Positions 1 through 12,654 of a stretch of DNA of 64,000 bases are shown in pieces. The notes beneath the pieces are model-generated. The model had not been told where the DNA came from. It ran no database searches and saw only the letters and a program-made list of their open reading frames with translations. Position numbers and translations under genes: made by a program. The number at the start of each line of letters is the position of its first letter. The first letter of the stretch is position 1. Source of the DNA: Jacaranda mimosifolia (lineage: Eukaryota > Streptophyta > Magnoliopsida > Lamiales > Bignoniaceae); contig CM032128.1 in assembly GCA_018894105.1 (NCBI GenBank), positions 14,055,001 through 14,119,000 of the forward strand. Direction: 5' to 3'.

Positions 1-50
<50 letters not shown>
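1..50. repeat. (ATT)n microsatellite
   Basis: The window opens inside a pure ATT trinucleotide run of at least 16 units. Its left limit lies outside the window. Confidence 0.95.
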
Positions 51-315
51 AAATATGACGATACAACCCCTAAGGGTATTTTCATTCACAAATTAGGGTT
101 AGGCGTGGTCAAAATTGAGGTTTTAAGCTGAAGGACAATTTTGAAATTTCACATGTTATTTTTAACGGCATTTTGTGAAAACCCTAATGTTAGCTAACGA
201 TTGGGTTAATTTGTTGGACAGTAACAAACCTTAGGGGGATTTTTGCAATTTTCGAGAAAGTGAGAACTCTTTCATAATTACGCCAAATCTCAGGGGTGAT
301 AGCCGTAATTCACCC
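51..315. repeat. Possible Mutator-like element right end
   Basis: Read on the minus strand from position 315, this stretch begins GGGTGAATTACGG and continues into CCCCTGAGATTTGGCG. That resembles the GGGTTAATTA...CCCTGAG ends common on plant Mutator-like repeats. A sequence of the same type in the opposite orientation begins at 6538. The other end of this copy is outside the window, so only one terminus can be seen and no target duplication can be tested. Confidence 0.3.
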
Positions 316-383
316 TTCTATTTATTCAGTATTCATGAAAAACAATTTTTGCAACTTACTGAAAATAGTTATAAGATTTGTGG

Positions 384-1316
384 TAGAGGTGGCAATTTTC
401 AACACGATATAATAACACGATAAGAATCAACGCGAAATTATTGGATTTGGGTTGGGGGTTATTAGGTTGGGTCGATATAGGGTCGATCCGATAAACAACA
501 TGAAAATTGTGGGTTGGTTCGTATTGGGTTTCGAGTTACCTAATAAACACGATAATTTTATAGGGTAACCTGCGAACCCAATATAACCTAACCCAACCCG
601 ATACAAATTTTCTAAAAAAGGAAAAAGAAGTATATATGTATGCATATTTTTTATGAATTAATACCTATGTGTAGCCATTCTTTGTACCAAACCTCAATTG
701 AAAATTAACGACTTGATGTAAGTTTTGAATAATTTAATTCTAGATTGATTTATAAAGAATTATAGATTAGTATTTACTACTTAAGACTTGACTACTTAGT
801 ACTATTTGGATTATTAATTATTAATGATTGAATGGAAGGAATTGTATTATTCAATTTCATTGTTGTTAAAATTGAGTTGTCATGAACTTTTGGTTTAGCA
901 TTGAAATTTCTATATTGTTGATGTTGTATAGGAAATTGCATGAAATCTAATATAATTATCAAATTGCTCCATGATATAAGAAATGGGCCACCAGAGTATA
1001 AGATTGACATTTTATTTTATTTTTTAAAATTTGTAAGTTGATTTTTCCCAAAATCTTGGTATAAGTTGTTTCCTTTATTCAAATTTTAGTTGAATATAAA
1101 ATATTGTATGTTTTTTTAAATGAATTGTTTGTGAAAAATAATCACAAGTTGAAATGGGTTGGGTTCGGGTTGATATGAAAACTTTTAGGTTGGGTTTGGG
1201 TTGAGACTTATTGGGTTGAATATTTTTCAAGTTGGGTTCGAGGTGGGCAAAATTTTGTAATATTTCTACCTCAACCCAACACGAAATGACCGAACACGAC
1301 ATAATTGCCACCCTTA
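384..1316. mobile_element. Non-autonomous hAT-type DNA transposon
   Basis: The element is 933 bp and bounded by a perfect 8-bp direct repeat, ATTTGTGG, at 376-383 and 1317-1324. The termini are inverted: TAGAGGTGGCAATT at the left and TAAGGGTGGCAATT when the right end is read on the minus strand. An 8-bp target duplication with TA-RGGTGGCAAT ends is characteristic of plant hAT elements. Subterminal DNA on both sides is rich in GGGTTGGG and CAACCCAACC motifs, typical of hAT subterminal repeats. No transposase is encoded, so it would need a transposase supplied in trans. Confidence 0.85.
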
Positions 1317-1422
1317 ATTTGTGGGCAATATTATCCTTTCTGATAAAAGAATACAACTTGAAAACATCTCTATTGCAATAAATCCAAATAAGATAGGTTT
1401 AGCTAAAATATCTTGGCATGTG

Positions 1423-1915
1423 TGATACTGGAGATAGAGAGAATATTGGTTGGAGTTATCTTCTGGAAGATATTTCACATATGAAAGATATCTCATTCTT
1501 ATCATTTAGATAATAAATGTTAGCTTTTAGATCCTTTTCTTTCTACATAAATATTAGATTTAAAAATTTTATTATCTTTTAAGAGTTAGATATTATTTTA
1601 CATTATCTTGTAAAGAGTTGAACGTTATTTTACATTATCTTTTAGAGATTTAGGAGCTTAGAGATAAGTATGAATTAATCATATTCCTATCAGCTGTAGA
1701 ATTAGGATTCTTTGAGAGGCCTATAAATAGGCTCACATGTATAGTTTGTCAAACAACTTGAGCAATAGAACTCTTTGATTTTCTCTCTACGAGAAAGATT
1801 TTTACTTTATTTTAAAGCTTCTCGTGTATATGCTTTCTTTTATTCAAGCTATTTGTATACAAGAGCTTGGTTTTCTTTTCTTTTTCTTTCATTCTAAATT
1901 TTACCCGCTACATCA
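1423..1915 (+). repeat. 5' LTR of Ty3/gypsy element
   Basis: This 493-bp LTR begins TGATACTGGAGATAG and ends CA. It is alignable over its length with the copy at 4505-5731 once the insertion in that copy is removed. It contains a TATA-like CCTATAAATAGG at about 1720-1731. Directly downstream, TGGCATCGGAGTAG at about 1918 resembles a diverged initiator-tRNA-Met primer-binding site (usual form TGGTATCAGAGC). The flanking 5-mers do not form a clean target duplication. Confidence 0.8.
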
Positions 1916-1947
1916 ATTTGGCATCGGAGTAGTTTTGGCCTTTTCTA

Positions 1948-4503
1948 ATGGTTAATGCAGGAGTAACTGGTGGTTCACAAAATAACCAAATAGTTGGTGG
2001 AGATCAAGCTTCCCCAACTCTCAAGAAGGAGATCCGTGCATTTAGAGAATCCCTTGATCGTAAATTGGAGAAGGTATATTTGCATTTGGATGCTCTCAGC
2101 GTAGACAGGGGACTATGGCCTAAGCATGAAGCTGTGGAATTTGCCCAAGCACCACAACTATTTAGACGTGATCATATTAGTCAATGTTATCAATAATGCC
2201 AGTGTTGAAGATTTGGAAGAGGGAGATATGAAGAGTTATTGCAGCTTGCTAAGCTAAACAACCTAATGGAGTCAGATAGTCAATGGCTTGAAGCCTACAA
2301 TTCAAGACAAGATTGGTATGCAGATGTTAGCAAATATCTTTGAAACATGAAACATGACACTGAAGGCTGAAATGATGATACAAGACAAGAAAATGAAATA
2401 TTCTAAGGGAAATCAACTTCAATCTGCACCGGTAAGCACAAAACAAAAGATATCAACTTACAACTTGCAAAGACCTACTGAGGAAACAACATATAACAAA
2501 ACAACATGTAAGAAGTTGTAGGTGATAGAGACTTAAATGCAGATGCAGAAGAACCCATATGCCAAGCCGATTCCTGAAAAATCCCACTACTGTAATCAAC
2601 CTGAACATTACTCTAGTAATTGTCCTAGAAGACAAAATATCAACATCATAGAGCATGGTGATTTTGAAGAACTTAAAGATGGAGATGAGTTGATATTCAA
2701 ACTTGACAGCAATGTTTTTAAAATCGGGTCGGACAAAGAACTGATAACATAACTACTTACTGGTTCGACCACCAGTTCAACTGATATGATGTCATAATGA
2801 CATAATAATTATATTTAATTTATAAATATATATAATATTATAATATTAACAAAAAATTAAAACTTCCAATAATATAGAAAAAATATTATCTGAATTTTTT
2901 TTAATTCTTACTCATTTTAAATATGTTCTTTAAAAAAAAAAAAAAACTACACAATTAGTCAACTATAAATAAATAATAATATTTAACATTAATTTAGTAA
3001 TCTTTCATTTTTCATAATTTAAAATCAAATAAAAATAAATTTTGATACACTAAATATTCTACACAACTTAAGAGAGATTAAACAGAATAAATAAATAAAT
3101 AAATATAAGCATTCACATATAACTACTACTTTATTAAATTTTAAGAAAATAAATTTATATTTCAAAAAACTACATGTCCAATATCTTTAGTCATAATCTT
3201 CAACTTATAACACTTTTTCCTTTTTCTTTTTTTCACATTTTTCATTTTTTTTTAAAAAATTAATTTTAAAATTTTAAAAAAATAGAAAAATAAGTGAATT
3301 GGTGGTGAATCGGTCAAACCACCACCGGTTCAACTGGTTTTTGATTGGTTTTGACCAGTTCAGAAGGCCACTGATTTGTAAGTTTCAACCTGATTGGATT
3401 GGCCTCTGGCCACCAATCCCACCTACCGGTCTGGTCCTATTTTCAAAACATGGCCTAACAGTAATGAAGATGGAGAAGATTCAAAGGATGGTTAGACTTA
3501 TGTGGTTCAAAAAATGATCGTGACACCAAAGAAAGAAGATACAACACCACTAGCTTTCTTGGACAAGGTACAACGGTAAGATTTGTGACCTAATTATTGA
3601 CAATGGCAATCAGGAGAACATTATTGAGGAAAGTACTATTGAAAAGTTGCAATTACCGATAGAGAAGCATCCAAATACTTATAGCATTTGGGTGGATTAA
3701 GACAGTAAAAAACATCCAAGTGATAGAATGTTGCAAAGTTCCTTCTCAATGGGAAGTATAAAGATGAAGTGCATTGCAACATGGTGGATGTTTATCACAT
3801 GCTATTTGGTAGACCTTTATAGTTTAACAAGAAAGCAAATCATTTTAGATGGGAAAACATATGCAAATTGGAGATGAATGGAGTAAAAATGACCTTGTTG
3901 CTGCTGATTAAGACATTTGAGGCCAAAACTTCTAAAATGGAAGGTAAACCTTTACTAACACTAGCTCACTTGGAGAAGGAGTTTCAAAATGCCTATAGAG
4001 ATACTCCAATAGTCCATTGGTTGTTAATGGTAAAAGAAGTATGTAATGCAGTAAATGATTTGCCAGAGAAACAACTTCCTGAAGGTATGCACTTGATATT
4101 TAAAGAGCTAAAAATTATTATACCTGAGGAGTTGCCCATGAAATTTCCATCAATTAAAGATGTCCAAGTAAAGCTCAAGCAGAAACTTGAAGGAGCTAAT
4201 ATCAAGTATGAAGTAGTTCCCAATGAACATAGAAGCTTCATAACTTTTGAAGAAAGCGGTGAAGTTAAGGTTTTTTTGAGAAAGAAAGTATGTCCATTTC
4301 ATACTTACAACAAGAAGTATGCACCTTATCACATTTTTAAGAAAATCAATGAGAATATCTATGTGGTGAAATCGCCAAAGGACATGCGGATTTTCAAAAT
4401 TTTTAATGTGATTGATCTTTATCTTTATCATCCATCCAATAAACTTTTGTATCTAGAAGACATTGATAACTCAGCGATGAGTTATTTTTTTAAGAGGGGG
4501 AGA
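1948..4503 (+). pseudogene. Ty3/gypsy gag-pol remnant with RT-integrase deleted
   Basis: This is the decayed internal region of the retrotransposon between its LTRs. In order one can read: a gag start at 1948; a CCHC zinc knuckle near 2580-2630 (CNQPEHYSSNCPRR, with the first Cys replaced); and an aspartic-protease segment near 3590-3720 (LIIDNGN, where DSG or DNG is usual, then IEKLQLPIEKHPN). A pre-RT segment follows at 3868-4170 with IPEELP. The sequence then jumps straight to the post-integrase tail at about 4190-4490 (VFLRKK, YAPYHIFKKINEN, FNVIDLYLYHP). Reverse transcriptase, RNase H and integrase are missing, and the reading frame is broken by several stops. A polypurine tract, AAGAGGGGGAGAA, abuts the 3' LTR at 4504. 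The open stretch 3868-4617 spans the deletion junction. Confidence 0.75.
2714..3449. mobile_element. MITE-like insertion in the gypsy element
   Basis: This 736-bp AT-rich block interrupts the gag-protease region. Its ends are inverted: GTTTTTAAAATCGGGTCGGA at the left and GTTTTGAAAATAGGACCAGA when the right end is read on the minus strand. Motifs such as GGTTCGACC and ACCGGTTCAACTGG lie just inside both ends. No coding capacity is seen. No convincing target duplication was found, so the superfamily is not assigned. Confidence 0.55.
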
Positions 4504-4504
4504 A

Positions 4505-5731
4505 TGATACGGGAGATAGAGAGAATATTGATTGGAGTTATCTTCTTAAAGATATTCAACATACATAAAATATTTCATTCTTGTCATTTATGGTATGATT
4601 GGTATGCAAAAATATAGTGGAAATGCAATGAGTATTCCCAATTCTATTCCTAAACCTATGATTGGTATAATTGAAGAATGGGAATCCTTATTCTTGTAGG
4701 AATTCCCATTCCGAAAAACATTGGTTTAGCCATTCTTTCTCTCCCCAGGTTTAACTATTTTCAATTTATTAGGAATTAACTTATTTTTGTATTTGACAAA
4801 ATTACCCTCTCATACTTAATAATAGAATTCTAGACCCTCACAAAAATCTTTCTACATATCTTCTTGGTAGTGTCTTCTTATCTACAAGGATTTCTTCCAT
4901 AATATTCAAACTCCAGTAAAAAAAAAAATTAATCAGGTATCACATCTTTTTATTTTTACCCATAAAAAATTAATTTTACTTTTCAAAATATAAATAAATC
5001 ATTATCTTTGTCGTACACTTTTACGAAATAAAAAATTAAAAGATTGCATAAAAAGCATAGAATTATGAGATATAAATAATTTATCAATAAAATATTTTAT
5101 TTTAATTTTTTTTTTGTACAAAAGGATAATTCGATCATTTCAAATACTTTCATACCATCCATACATTTCATTGTTAAATACCAATCATGATATTAGAATC
5201 AAATAAAGAATGACGATTTCATTTCTTTCTCATTCCTTTATCATACCAAGCATAGGATAATTAATACTAACATCATTCCTTGCCCATACTCATTCTATTC
5301 TTAAAGTCATTTCATTCCCACCTAATTTCATTCATGCATACCAATACATAATTCCATTTCTTTCTAGATAAATATTAAATTTTAAAATTTTCTTTTCTTT
5401 TAAAAGTTAGATATTATTTTACTTTACCTTTTAGAGAGTTGAATGTTATTTTATATTATCTTTTGGAGAGTTAGGAGTTTTAGAAATAAGTATGAATTAG
5501 TTAGATTCCTATCAGTTTTAGAATTAGGGTTCTTTGAGAGGCCTATAACTAGGCTCACATATGCAGTTTAGACAACTCGAGCAATAGAATTCTTTGATTT
5601 TCTCTCTATGAGAAATTTTTTTACTTTGTTTTAAAGCTTGTCGTGTATAGGCTTTCTTTTATTCAAGTTATTCGTGCAATAACTTATTTTTCTTTCCTTT
5701 TTCTTTCCTCCGAAATTTTGCTCGTTGTTCA
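4505..5731 (+). repeat. 3' LTR of Ty3/gypsy element, interrupted
   Basis: The sequence matches the 5' LTR: it begins TGATACGGGAGATAG right after a polypurine tract and ends CA. It is split by a block at 4598-5345. Both LTR copies show scattered substitutions and small indels relative to each other, indicating an old insertion. Confidence 0.75.
4598..5345. mobile_element. MITE-like insertion in the 3' LTR
   Basis: This block is absent from the corresponding place in the 5' LTR, which gives direct evidence of insertion. It starts ATTGGTATGC and ends with the inverse, GCATACCAAT. GGAATG/CATTCC-rich subterminal sequence lies inside both ends. It has no coding capacity. A clear target duplication was not found, so the family is left open. 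Confidence 0.55.
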
Positions 5732-5732
5732 T

Positions 5733-5840
5733 TGTATAAGAGAGAAAGACTTTCACTTATTCAAAAATTTTCATAAGAAATCAAAATGCGTCAATGGGGG
5801 GAACACTTCAAATTATATCGGATAACATATGATATAATAT
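5733..5840. repeat. Dispersed direct repeat, copy 1
   Basis: About 110 bp here match 10570-10690 in the same orientation; shared words include TTTTCATAA, CAATGRGGGGAACA and AACATATGA. The two copies lie about 4.8 kb apart. The copy here lies immediately after the gypsy 3' LTR. Confidence 0.6.
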
Positions 5841-5854
5841 ATATGTATATATAG

Positions 5855-5920
<66 letters not shown>
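5855..5920. repeat. (AC)n-(AG)n compound microsatellite
   Basis: An AC run (5855-5880) is followed directly by an AG run (5885-5920). Confidence 0.95.
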
Positions 5921-5922
<2 letters not shown>

Positions 5923-6537
5923 GCAATCCTAAAAATCAACAAGAAAAGAAAAATTGAAGCCATAACTGATGTTGCCATTCATCACCAAAATACCAGTTCA
6001 AATCATTTATGATGATATGAGTAATTACACTTTGTACCGTGGAAACAAGCCTAATAGGATCTTTGCACTCTAAAAATCGAAAACTAGCAAAATGCACCTT
6101 GGAAACAAATAAGTTGCCGGATGTTGCACCTTCTGCGCACTTTTCTTCTAAAATAGGTATTAGTGGCAGGGGCAATTTGGTCCAAAACTCTACTACTCAC
6201 TTTGGCGCCCAAATTCTTGTACAATGCCACAGGATGGAAAACATCTACTAGTTTGTAGATTATGGAGTGTGATTTACTATAATGATATCTTTTATTATAC
6301 ACATAATGTATACTATATGTACAAAAGGGTGGCTGTATTTCATGGACACAAATTTCAGTCTTATCTAATTCATAGCTTTTTTCAATGTTCCCTATCAGAA
6401 TTATCTTTTTATATACATAATGTTGAAAATTTATAGGTATAATATAGATACACATATTTGTGTTATAAATGACTTGACTAGCCTACTAAGGCCACATGCT
6501 TGGCAAGCTCATTAAAATGTAAGTGATAAATTATAAA
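5921..6537. other. Non-coding, nothing recognised
   Basis: This is AT-rich sequence with short overlapping open frames on both strands. None carries a recognisable domain or a sensible composition, and no repeat termini were seen. Confidence 0.5.
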
Positions 6538-6700
6538 GGGTTAATTAGATATATCCCTGAGATTTAGCGCAATTCCAGAGAAATCACCTCTAAGTTTCAA
6601 AAGTACAAATGTTCCCTCCTATCTAATTGGTGCTATTAAAGTTGAAGGAGTTTGTGATATGTCTAAGATAATCCTAAACCCCCCCCCACCAAACAAAAAA
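6538..6700. repeat. Possible Mutator-like element left end
   Basis: It begins GGGTTAATTAGATATATCCC and continues into TGAGATTTAGCGCAATT. This mirrors the terminus read on the minus strand from position 315. No matching second end was found to the right, so this may be a solo or truncated copy. Confidence 0.3.
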
Positions 6701-6749
6701 AAGATAAAATAAAATAACCTAAAAACCACTCCATCTTTGGATAGAAAAG

Positions 6750-6791
<42 letters not shown>

Positions 6792-6896
6792 TTCTAAACG
6801 AACAAAGGCAAAAAAAACATTTTCTTTTTCAAAAAACACTAATCACAAACGAACAAAGGCAAAAAAAACATTTTCTTTTTCAAAAAACACTAATGT
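6750..6896. repeat. Poly-C/(TC)n and a 51-bp tandem duplication
   Basis: A C11 tract leads into a (TC)n run to about 6789. Then a 51-bp unit starting AAACGAACAAAGGC occurs twice head to tail (6796-6846 and 6847-6896) with almost no differences. This indicates a recent duplication. Confidence 0.9.
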
Positions 6897-9800
6897 GATT
6901 ATAGGAGTTTCTTTCTTGATCCGAACTCAAACATCATTGAGTATGAATCAGTGATCCAATTCTAAATCTAAAATAAACAATTAGGGTTGTCAGGATTTTC
7001 TATGAAAACCCTCCAAATGATCAGGTCAGTATTATATTTGTGACAGAGGGTAACAAATGGATAAAGTATTGCATATCTCATGATATAAAAAAAAATGGGT
7101 ATTTATAATAGTAGAGTTTAGTTGAGAGAGCCTTAACAACTTATCACATAGGGCATATGATCTAATTTAAAGGGCTTAATAATTAGAATAAAATGGTGAG
7201 TTGGGCTTTAATGGATAAATACTCGTAAATAGACTGGCCTATTTATTCTAACCTATATTAGGATCCTCCACCTTTACCAAGTCTAAAGTGCTAGGCTAGC
7301 TTTGGCTTGGATGAAGTAGATCTCACTCATTGGCCTCATTTTGAAGTATAATATAGACTTTGACTTCCTTAATATTGATCTAAGCTTAAAGCGTGTTTGA
7401 TAGATGGAAAACGTAAGGAGAAATGTACACTTAATTAGGCGACTTCATGAGTCACCACCAGCCTGTTGTCAACTCCAATCTCCAATACGTGCCTTGTTTT
7501 TCTAATGTTTAGCCTCTAGCTTCAAGATCCTACCATTGTAAATATTCAATATGGCTTATTTATTTAGGTGTATTTTCACTTCCTCTTGTTATTGTACTCG
7601 ATTTGTGTGTTAGAGCAATCTTCCTCTCCAAGATTTTCCATCGATAAAAGCATTAGCCTTTCTTCATTTCTTACTGTTGCTTCTCTATCTACCCCCACAA
7701 GTTTCTCTTTTCTACTGACGCCTTTCGTTTCCCACCAGTTCGTTCTCTTGCTAGCTTTAATATGAGTACTTATTTTTCTCTCATTCCCTCATTAATATAA
7801 GTTTGTCAAGTGCCTCTAGTAATGACTCTGCTAGTAGGGTACTAATCCCAAGCAATGACATCCCTGCTAAGGTCTCCAAGTTGAGCTCACTTCTTTTTGT
7901 AATCAATAGCAAAGTAGACACTCCCTTATCGACTCATAGGATCATAACCAATGCTAGTGAGGGCACAAGCATCCTTATTTGTAGCCAATTCCCTAACCCT
8001 AACCCAGTAATGCGTGGAGTATAGAGCACCTCTAAATGACCCGTCTTCTTCTCTAGTCATTGATTTTTGCCTTACCTTACTTCACTTAGACTTACACTCA
8101 GCCCTCACTCCTAGCCAAGCCTCTTTAATTATCATCCTAGTTGGCGAGCAATGAATGCATGATCCTGAAGGAGTGTGTATCACAAGGATCCATTAAATAA
8201 AGCAAATAAAGCTAAATTAAAAACTTATCTACACACCTCCCAAGGATCAAATCATGTTGTTAATAAAGATTTGGGAGAGGATAGATACCTTGAATGCTCA
8301 AAAACCCAAGGAAGAACCAAGAGAAACTCGAACACTTTAAAGTTGTCTCCAGTCGGCACAGTAGAATTCTAGAAACTTTTGCCTTACCAAACCACCTCTG
8401 ATTTGGATAAAATTTGGACAACGCCTCACCAACACCTTGAAGAATGTCCAAACAAAATTTCACCAAACTCAAAAATTAAAAATTGCTCCAAATGTGCCTC
8501 CAATCGAACTACCCTACAGTGGATCTCCAAATAGCAAAGGTATCAAAATGTCTAACCTCTAATGAAATGATCCACACACCATAGGCTAGCTCCAATCAAA
8601 CCTTAGTCAGCTGGAGAAACAAGGTATGAGGAAGTGATGAAGGATGAATTTAGGAGGGAAGATAAAGAAGAAGGTGTGAAACTTCAATATATGAGTGAAC
8701 CGCACAATTTGGAGGGAAAAAAATGAATATAGCATACATCCTTGCAATGTGGCCACCCACTCTCTATTTATAGAGGAGGGACGGTGTGATGCTAGTTAGC
8801 ATCACACCTCCCATGAGGTGAGGTGCCACCTAAGCAAGGCATGGAGATGTGAAATGTAAATTTCACTTGCATTTGAATTTCATTTGGAATCTTCATTTCA
8901 TCTCAAGAAAAAATGTCATCTAAATAAATTCTAAATGCACCTCAAATGAACTCCTTCATTGAATTTCCCTCCAAAATTAATTCTTCACATTAATTAAATT
9001 AACTCCTTAATTTAATTAATTAGTCTTGACTCAACTCCTTAAGTCAATTAGCTTAACGTCTTAAGCTAGAAAGTGTTAACTTACTTCCTTAAGTTGACTT
9101 GACCAAGTAATAGTCATATGGCACCAATTAAATTAACTACTTAATTTAATTGGTCTAATTTAACTCCTTAAATTATTTTGATCAATTTAACAATTAAATT
9201 AATCAAGTCAAAATGACCAAAAATTAGCCCATCATTTTCCTCCACGAAATCGGCCACCAAGAAATTTTCTAACTCCTAGAAAATTCCCTTCATCAAATAG
9301 AACTTTCTATTGGCTTTTGTGTGTGACCCATTAGGTTCTACCATTTATTGGACATGGGCGCACAGCTCTTGTGATTTTAAGAATATCGAAATATTCGCAT
9401 TAGTTTAAACTCCTTTAAACTAAAAACTCAATTCAATTAATCTGTATTAATTGAAGAGTACCCCCAATCTCCATGGTCGATATCCAACCTCAAGCCCATG
9501 GATCCCAACTAATTGACTGAAATGAATATGCTCTTGGAGAACCATTCTAGCTCTATACTTGCTATGCAAATATGGTCTTTCCGTTTCCTATCTCCCGAAA
9601 GAAACCTAGGGGCAAGATATTTGTCAGTTCCCTAATAATCTTGATAACTATATTTCTATTTTAATGTTCGATTCCCCTTTATGACCTTATTTTTGGAAAA
9701 CCTCTTTTCCAAATTGTCATACTACCTTGTACAAGGATTTTTTGAAATCGATAATTATAGAATACATATAAGATGTACTCACCCTTCATAATGACAAGGA

Positions 9801-10569
9801 GATGAATCTCATCTTAGATCTCACAAACCTCCATACCTAAGTAGCTCATACCCAAGCTCAACATGTATGACCCGCAAAGTGGTCAAGAAAGAGTCAAAGC
9901 ATGAGAACCTAAACACAAAGTTACCATGGATTCTCATGTCTAAGGGCTAATTATATACACTAGCATAAGCTGGAGAACTTGTCACTATTGACTTGCCACT
10001 ACAGCTATCTAGTGAATTCTCGGGACAGGCCTTCAGTGAACTTGTTCTCTAACAAGCACCCCACTAACATGCACCTACGTCTAATATGGATTACTTATGA
10101 AATAGAGCAATATCCAATGCATTGGATTTATGAATCGTTAGTGCAAGTCTATTCGAATCTTAAATGTCATGTCTCATAAGATTCTACGACTTGAAATATT
10201 TTAAGATCATGACCGTGTAAGACTTGTTTCATGCTCAACTCCCTGTGCGTGACCAAGTCCCGTAGTCTTGTGTGATCTAAGCGCTTCAATCAAATGCTAG
10301 TGAAGTAAATTAAGCATAAGATGAAGATGGCCATTTATTAAGAATATCATTCAATCAAAATTGTATCACAAGTGAAATAGTTTACATGCCAATCTAATTA
10401 GCTACGGGGCACTATTCTAATAGATCTTTCCCTCATTGTCGTACTTTTCACCTAGCTAGAACAGAGGCTAACATGGATTTTTCGCTAAGTCCTCATATTG
10501 AGGATGCTCTCAATGTGCTTGAGATGTGCCCCACCAATTACTTCCCAATGCATATAGGCTAAAATATCT
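6897..10569. other. Gene-free repetitive-looking DNA
   Basis: No intact gene is visible. Around 8940-9230 the words CTCCTTAATTTAATTAA and variants recur. On the minus strand a symmetric TATA motif, CTCTATAAATAGAGAG, lies at about 8761-8776. That would suit the promoter of an LTR reading leftward, but no partner LTR, primer-binding site or polypurine tract was identified. Short open frames here show no known domain. Confidence 0.4.
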
Positions 10570-10690
10570 TGACTTGTGTAATAGATAAACATTTTCACTG
10601 ATTCAAAATTTTTCATAAATCAAAATGTGTCAATGAGGGGAACATTTTAAATTATATTAGGTAACATATGACATATAATATTGATGTTGC
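10570..10690. repeat. Dispersed direct repeat, copy 2
   Basis: This is the second copy of the roughly 110-bp segment at 5733-5840, in the same orientation. Confidence 0.6.
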
Positions 10691-12099
10691 ACAAAAGTGG
10701 AATGGGATACTTTCCAATGGATAGTAGTGTATCGATTCTTTCTTCTTTTAACATATGCTCGAAATATCGAGCTCCCAAAGGTTCTTGAAGTTTTGCGATT
10801 TTTTCCAAATGATTTCTAATGCTTAATTACTCTTTGGGCTAGTATAATTTTTTTTCTTGATAGGCTTAGACTCATTAGAGCTTTGTTCCCCTTCTTTATA
10901 GGTTCAAGTGTTTTTGGGCTTTATGGCCCCTTTTTTAACTAATTGATTTAATCCATTGGGTCTTTTTTTTAGTTATTTTACTAATTTGCGCTTGTACAAT
11001 TAATTATTCACATCATTAGGTCCTCTATTTTCAATTTAAAAATCTTATTTTAATATTGAAAATATACCATAAATTTCAATTATTAACATTTACCTTGCCT
11101 TAAGTCTCTAGGATAAGGTTATTAATTTAATTGAATTTCAATAATTGCGTTAAATATGTAGATTTGTATTTACTCATTTTTCATTGGAGTTGAAGTCTTT
11201 CAAGTCTTATTGTCTTGCCTTCGCTTAATTAGAGACTTAGAAAAACTAAATGTTACCTTAGTCGAAGGACTTAGTTAAACTTCACGCATCATATTTCTCC
11301 AAAGACTTGTAGGAATTTTATGTCATATTTGTATAGAGATTTAGACGAATTTCAAGTACCATTATAAGGAGCAGAAAGTCGAGTAGTAAGACCAAGTCAT
11401 GTTATGACCAAAATTGGATTAAATTTCACTATGGGAGAGGGGGGAGAGAGAGAGAAGGAGGGAGGAAAGACAGTCTCTAGAGCACTACTCTTCGAGGGTC
11501 ATTTGCCTCCTTGGGGGTGGCCGGCATAGATGTTGTTGGGTAAGCATCTATATGGGGGACTCTGCTGGATGGCGATCCTACATTGGCCCTAGTTTTGGGT
11601 ACGCTAGATGCCCATTATGCACTCGCATAGGGGCATCTCCTAGGTGCCTATCTTATTTTTTGGTGTTCGAGTTGGGCATTTTGTCAAATATGGTTGGGTA
11701 CTCATTTATTTGAGAAACACAACCCTTTTCTATGGTAGGAATTCAGATGAATGCTAGGAATTAGTGTAACACCATGGGAAGACTTAGGAAAATATTTTGA
11801 GGACAAAATTTGTGCTGTGAAGAGAGTGAAGGACATCTGCCTAAGGTTTGCACTTTGCAAATGGCTCAAAATTTTTTGCTCAAATGTTACATGCTTGGGT
11901 GAACTTTATCAAGTCTCAACTCTCAATGGGTATTATTTAGTGGCCGCCATAAATAGGTTCTCTTCACAGACGTAAAATTATGTTGACTTATCTATATGTA
12001 AGGAAGAAATTTTAAATTTTCATAGTGAGGTTGAGATACATCTTGTTTTAGGTCCCACATGGGATTTATATTTTCTTATGTGGAGCCTTTCATCACTGT

Positions 12100-12650
12100 T
12101 TCAGCTTGGCACTTGGGTGGGTTGGGGCAGGTTTTTCTTAAACTTGAACCTGGCCCACACTTAAAAAGTTATCTTAGAACCTGCCTCGCGGGTTTTAGGT
12201 TTGAAAATCCTAACCTACCCTATATCGAATATGTAAAATCTACACCCGCTTTGCCCTGTCCTACACCTATGAATTTTTTTTAAAAAATTTATCTAATTAA
12301 TTATAATTTGATAATTTAACTACAATCTCAAAAAATTTAATACAGAAAGTTCAATCAACGTGACAATATTTAAATACATTAATTAAAAACTAAAATATAA
12401 GCATCAACGAAATAATATTCAACATGACAATACTCAAATATATCAATAAAGAACTAAAATATAAAAAATCATACAAATATGTAATATATTACATATTATA
12501 ACTATATAAGTACTCGGGGCAGAGCGGGGCGGATTGGTCGTAAACTCGAACCTACCTCGCCCTGCATGAAATTCATAGTGAAACCCGCCCGCCCCGGCCT
12601 GCCCCATGCGGAATGAGTGGGACAGGTACCCACGGGTTGGGTTGAAATTG
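12100..12650. mobile_element. hAT-like remnant with G/C-rich subterminal repeats
   Basis: Both sides carry the GGGGCGGG, GGGTACC and CCCGC-type words seen in the hAT element at 61401-61984, in inverted arrangement around an AT-rich core. The outermost bases and target duplication could not be matched, so the copy is probably incomplete. Confidence 0.35.
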
Positions 12651-12654
12651 CTAA

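Noticed and set aside
8761..8776. Minus-strand TATA motif as a gene promoter
   Set aside because: No gene follows on the minus strand. It could be an LTR promoter, but no partner LTR or primer site was found.
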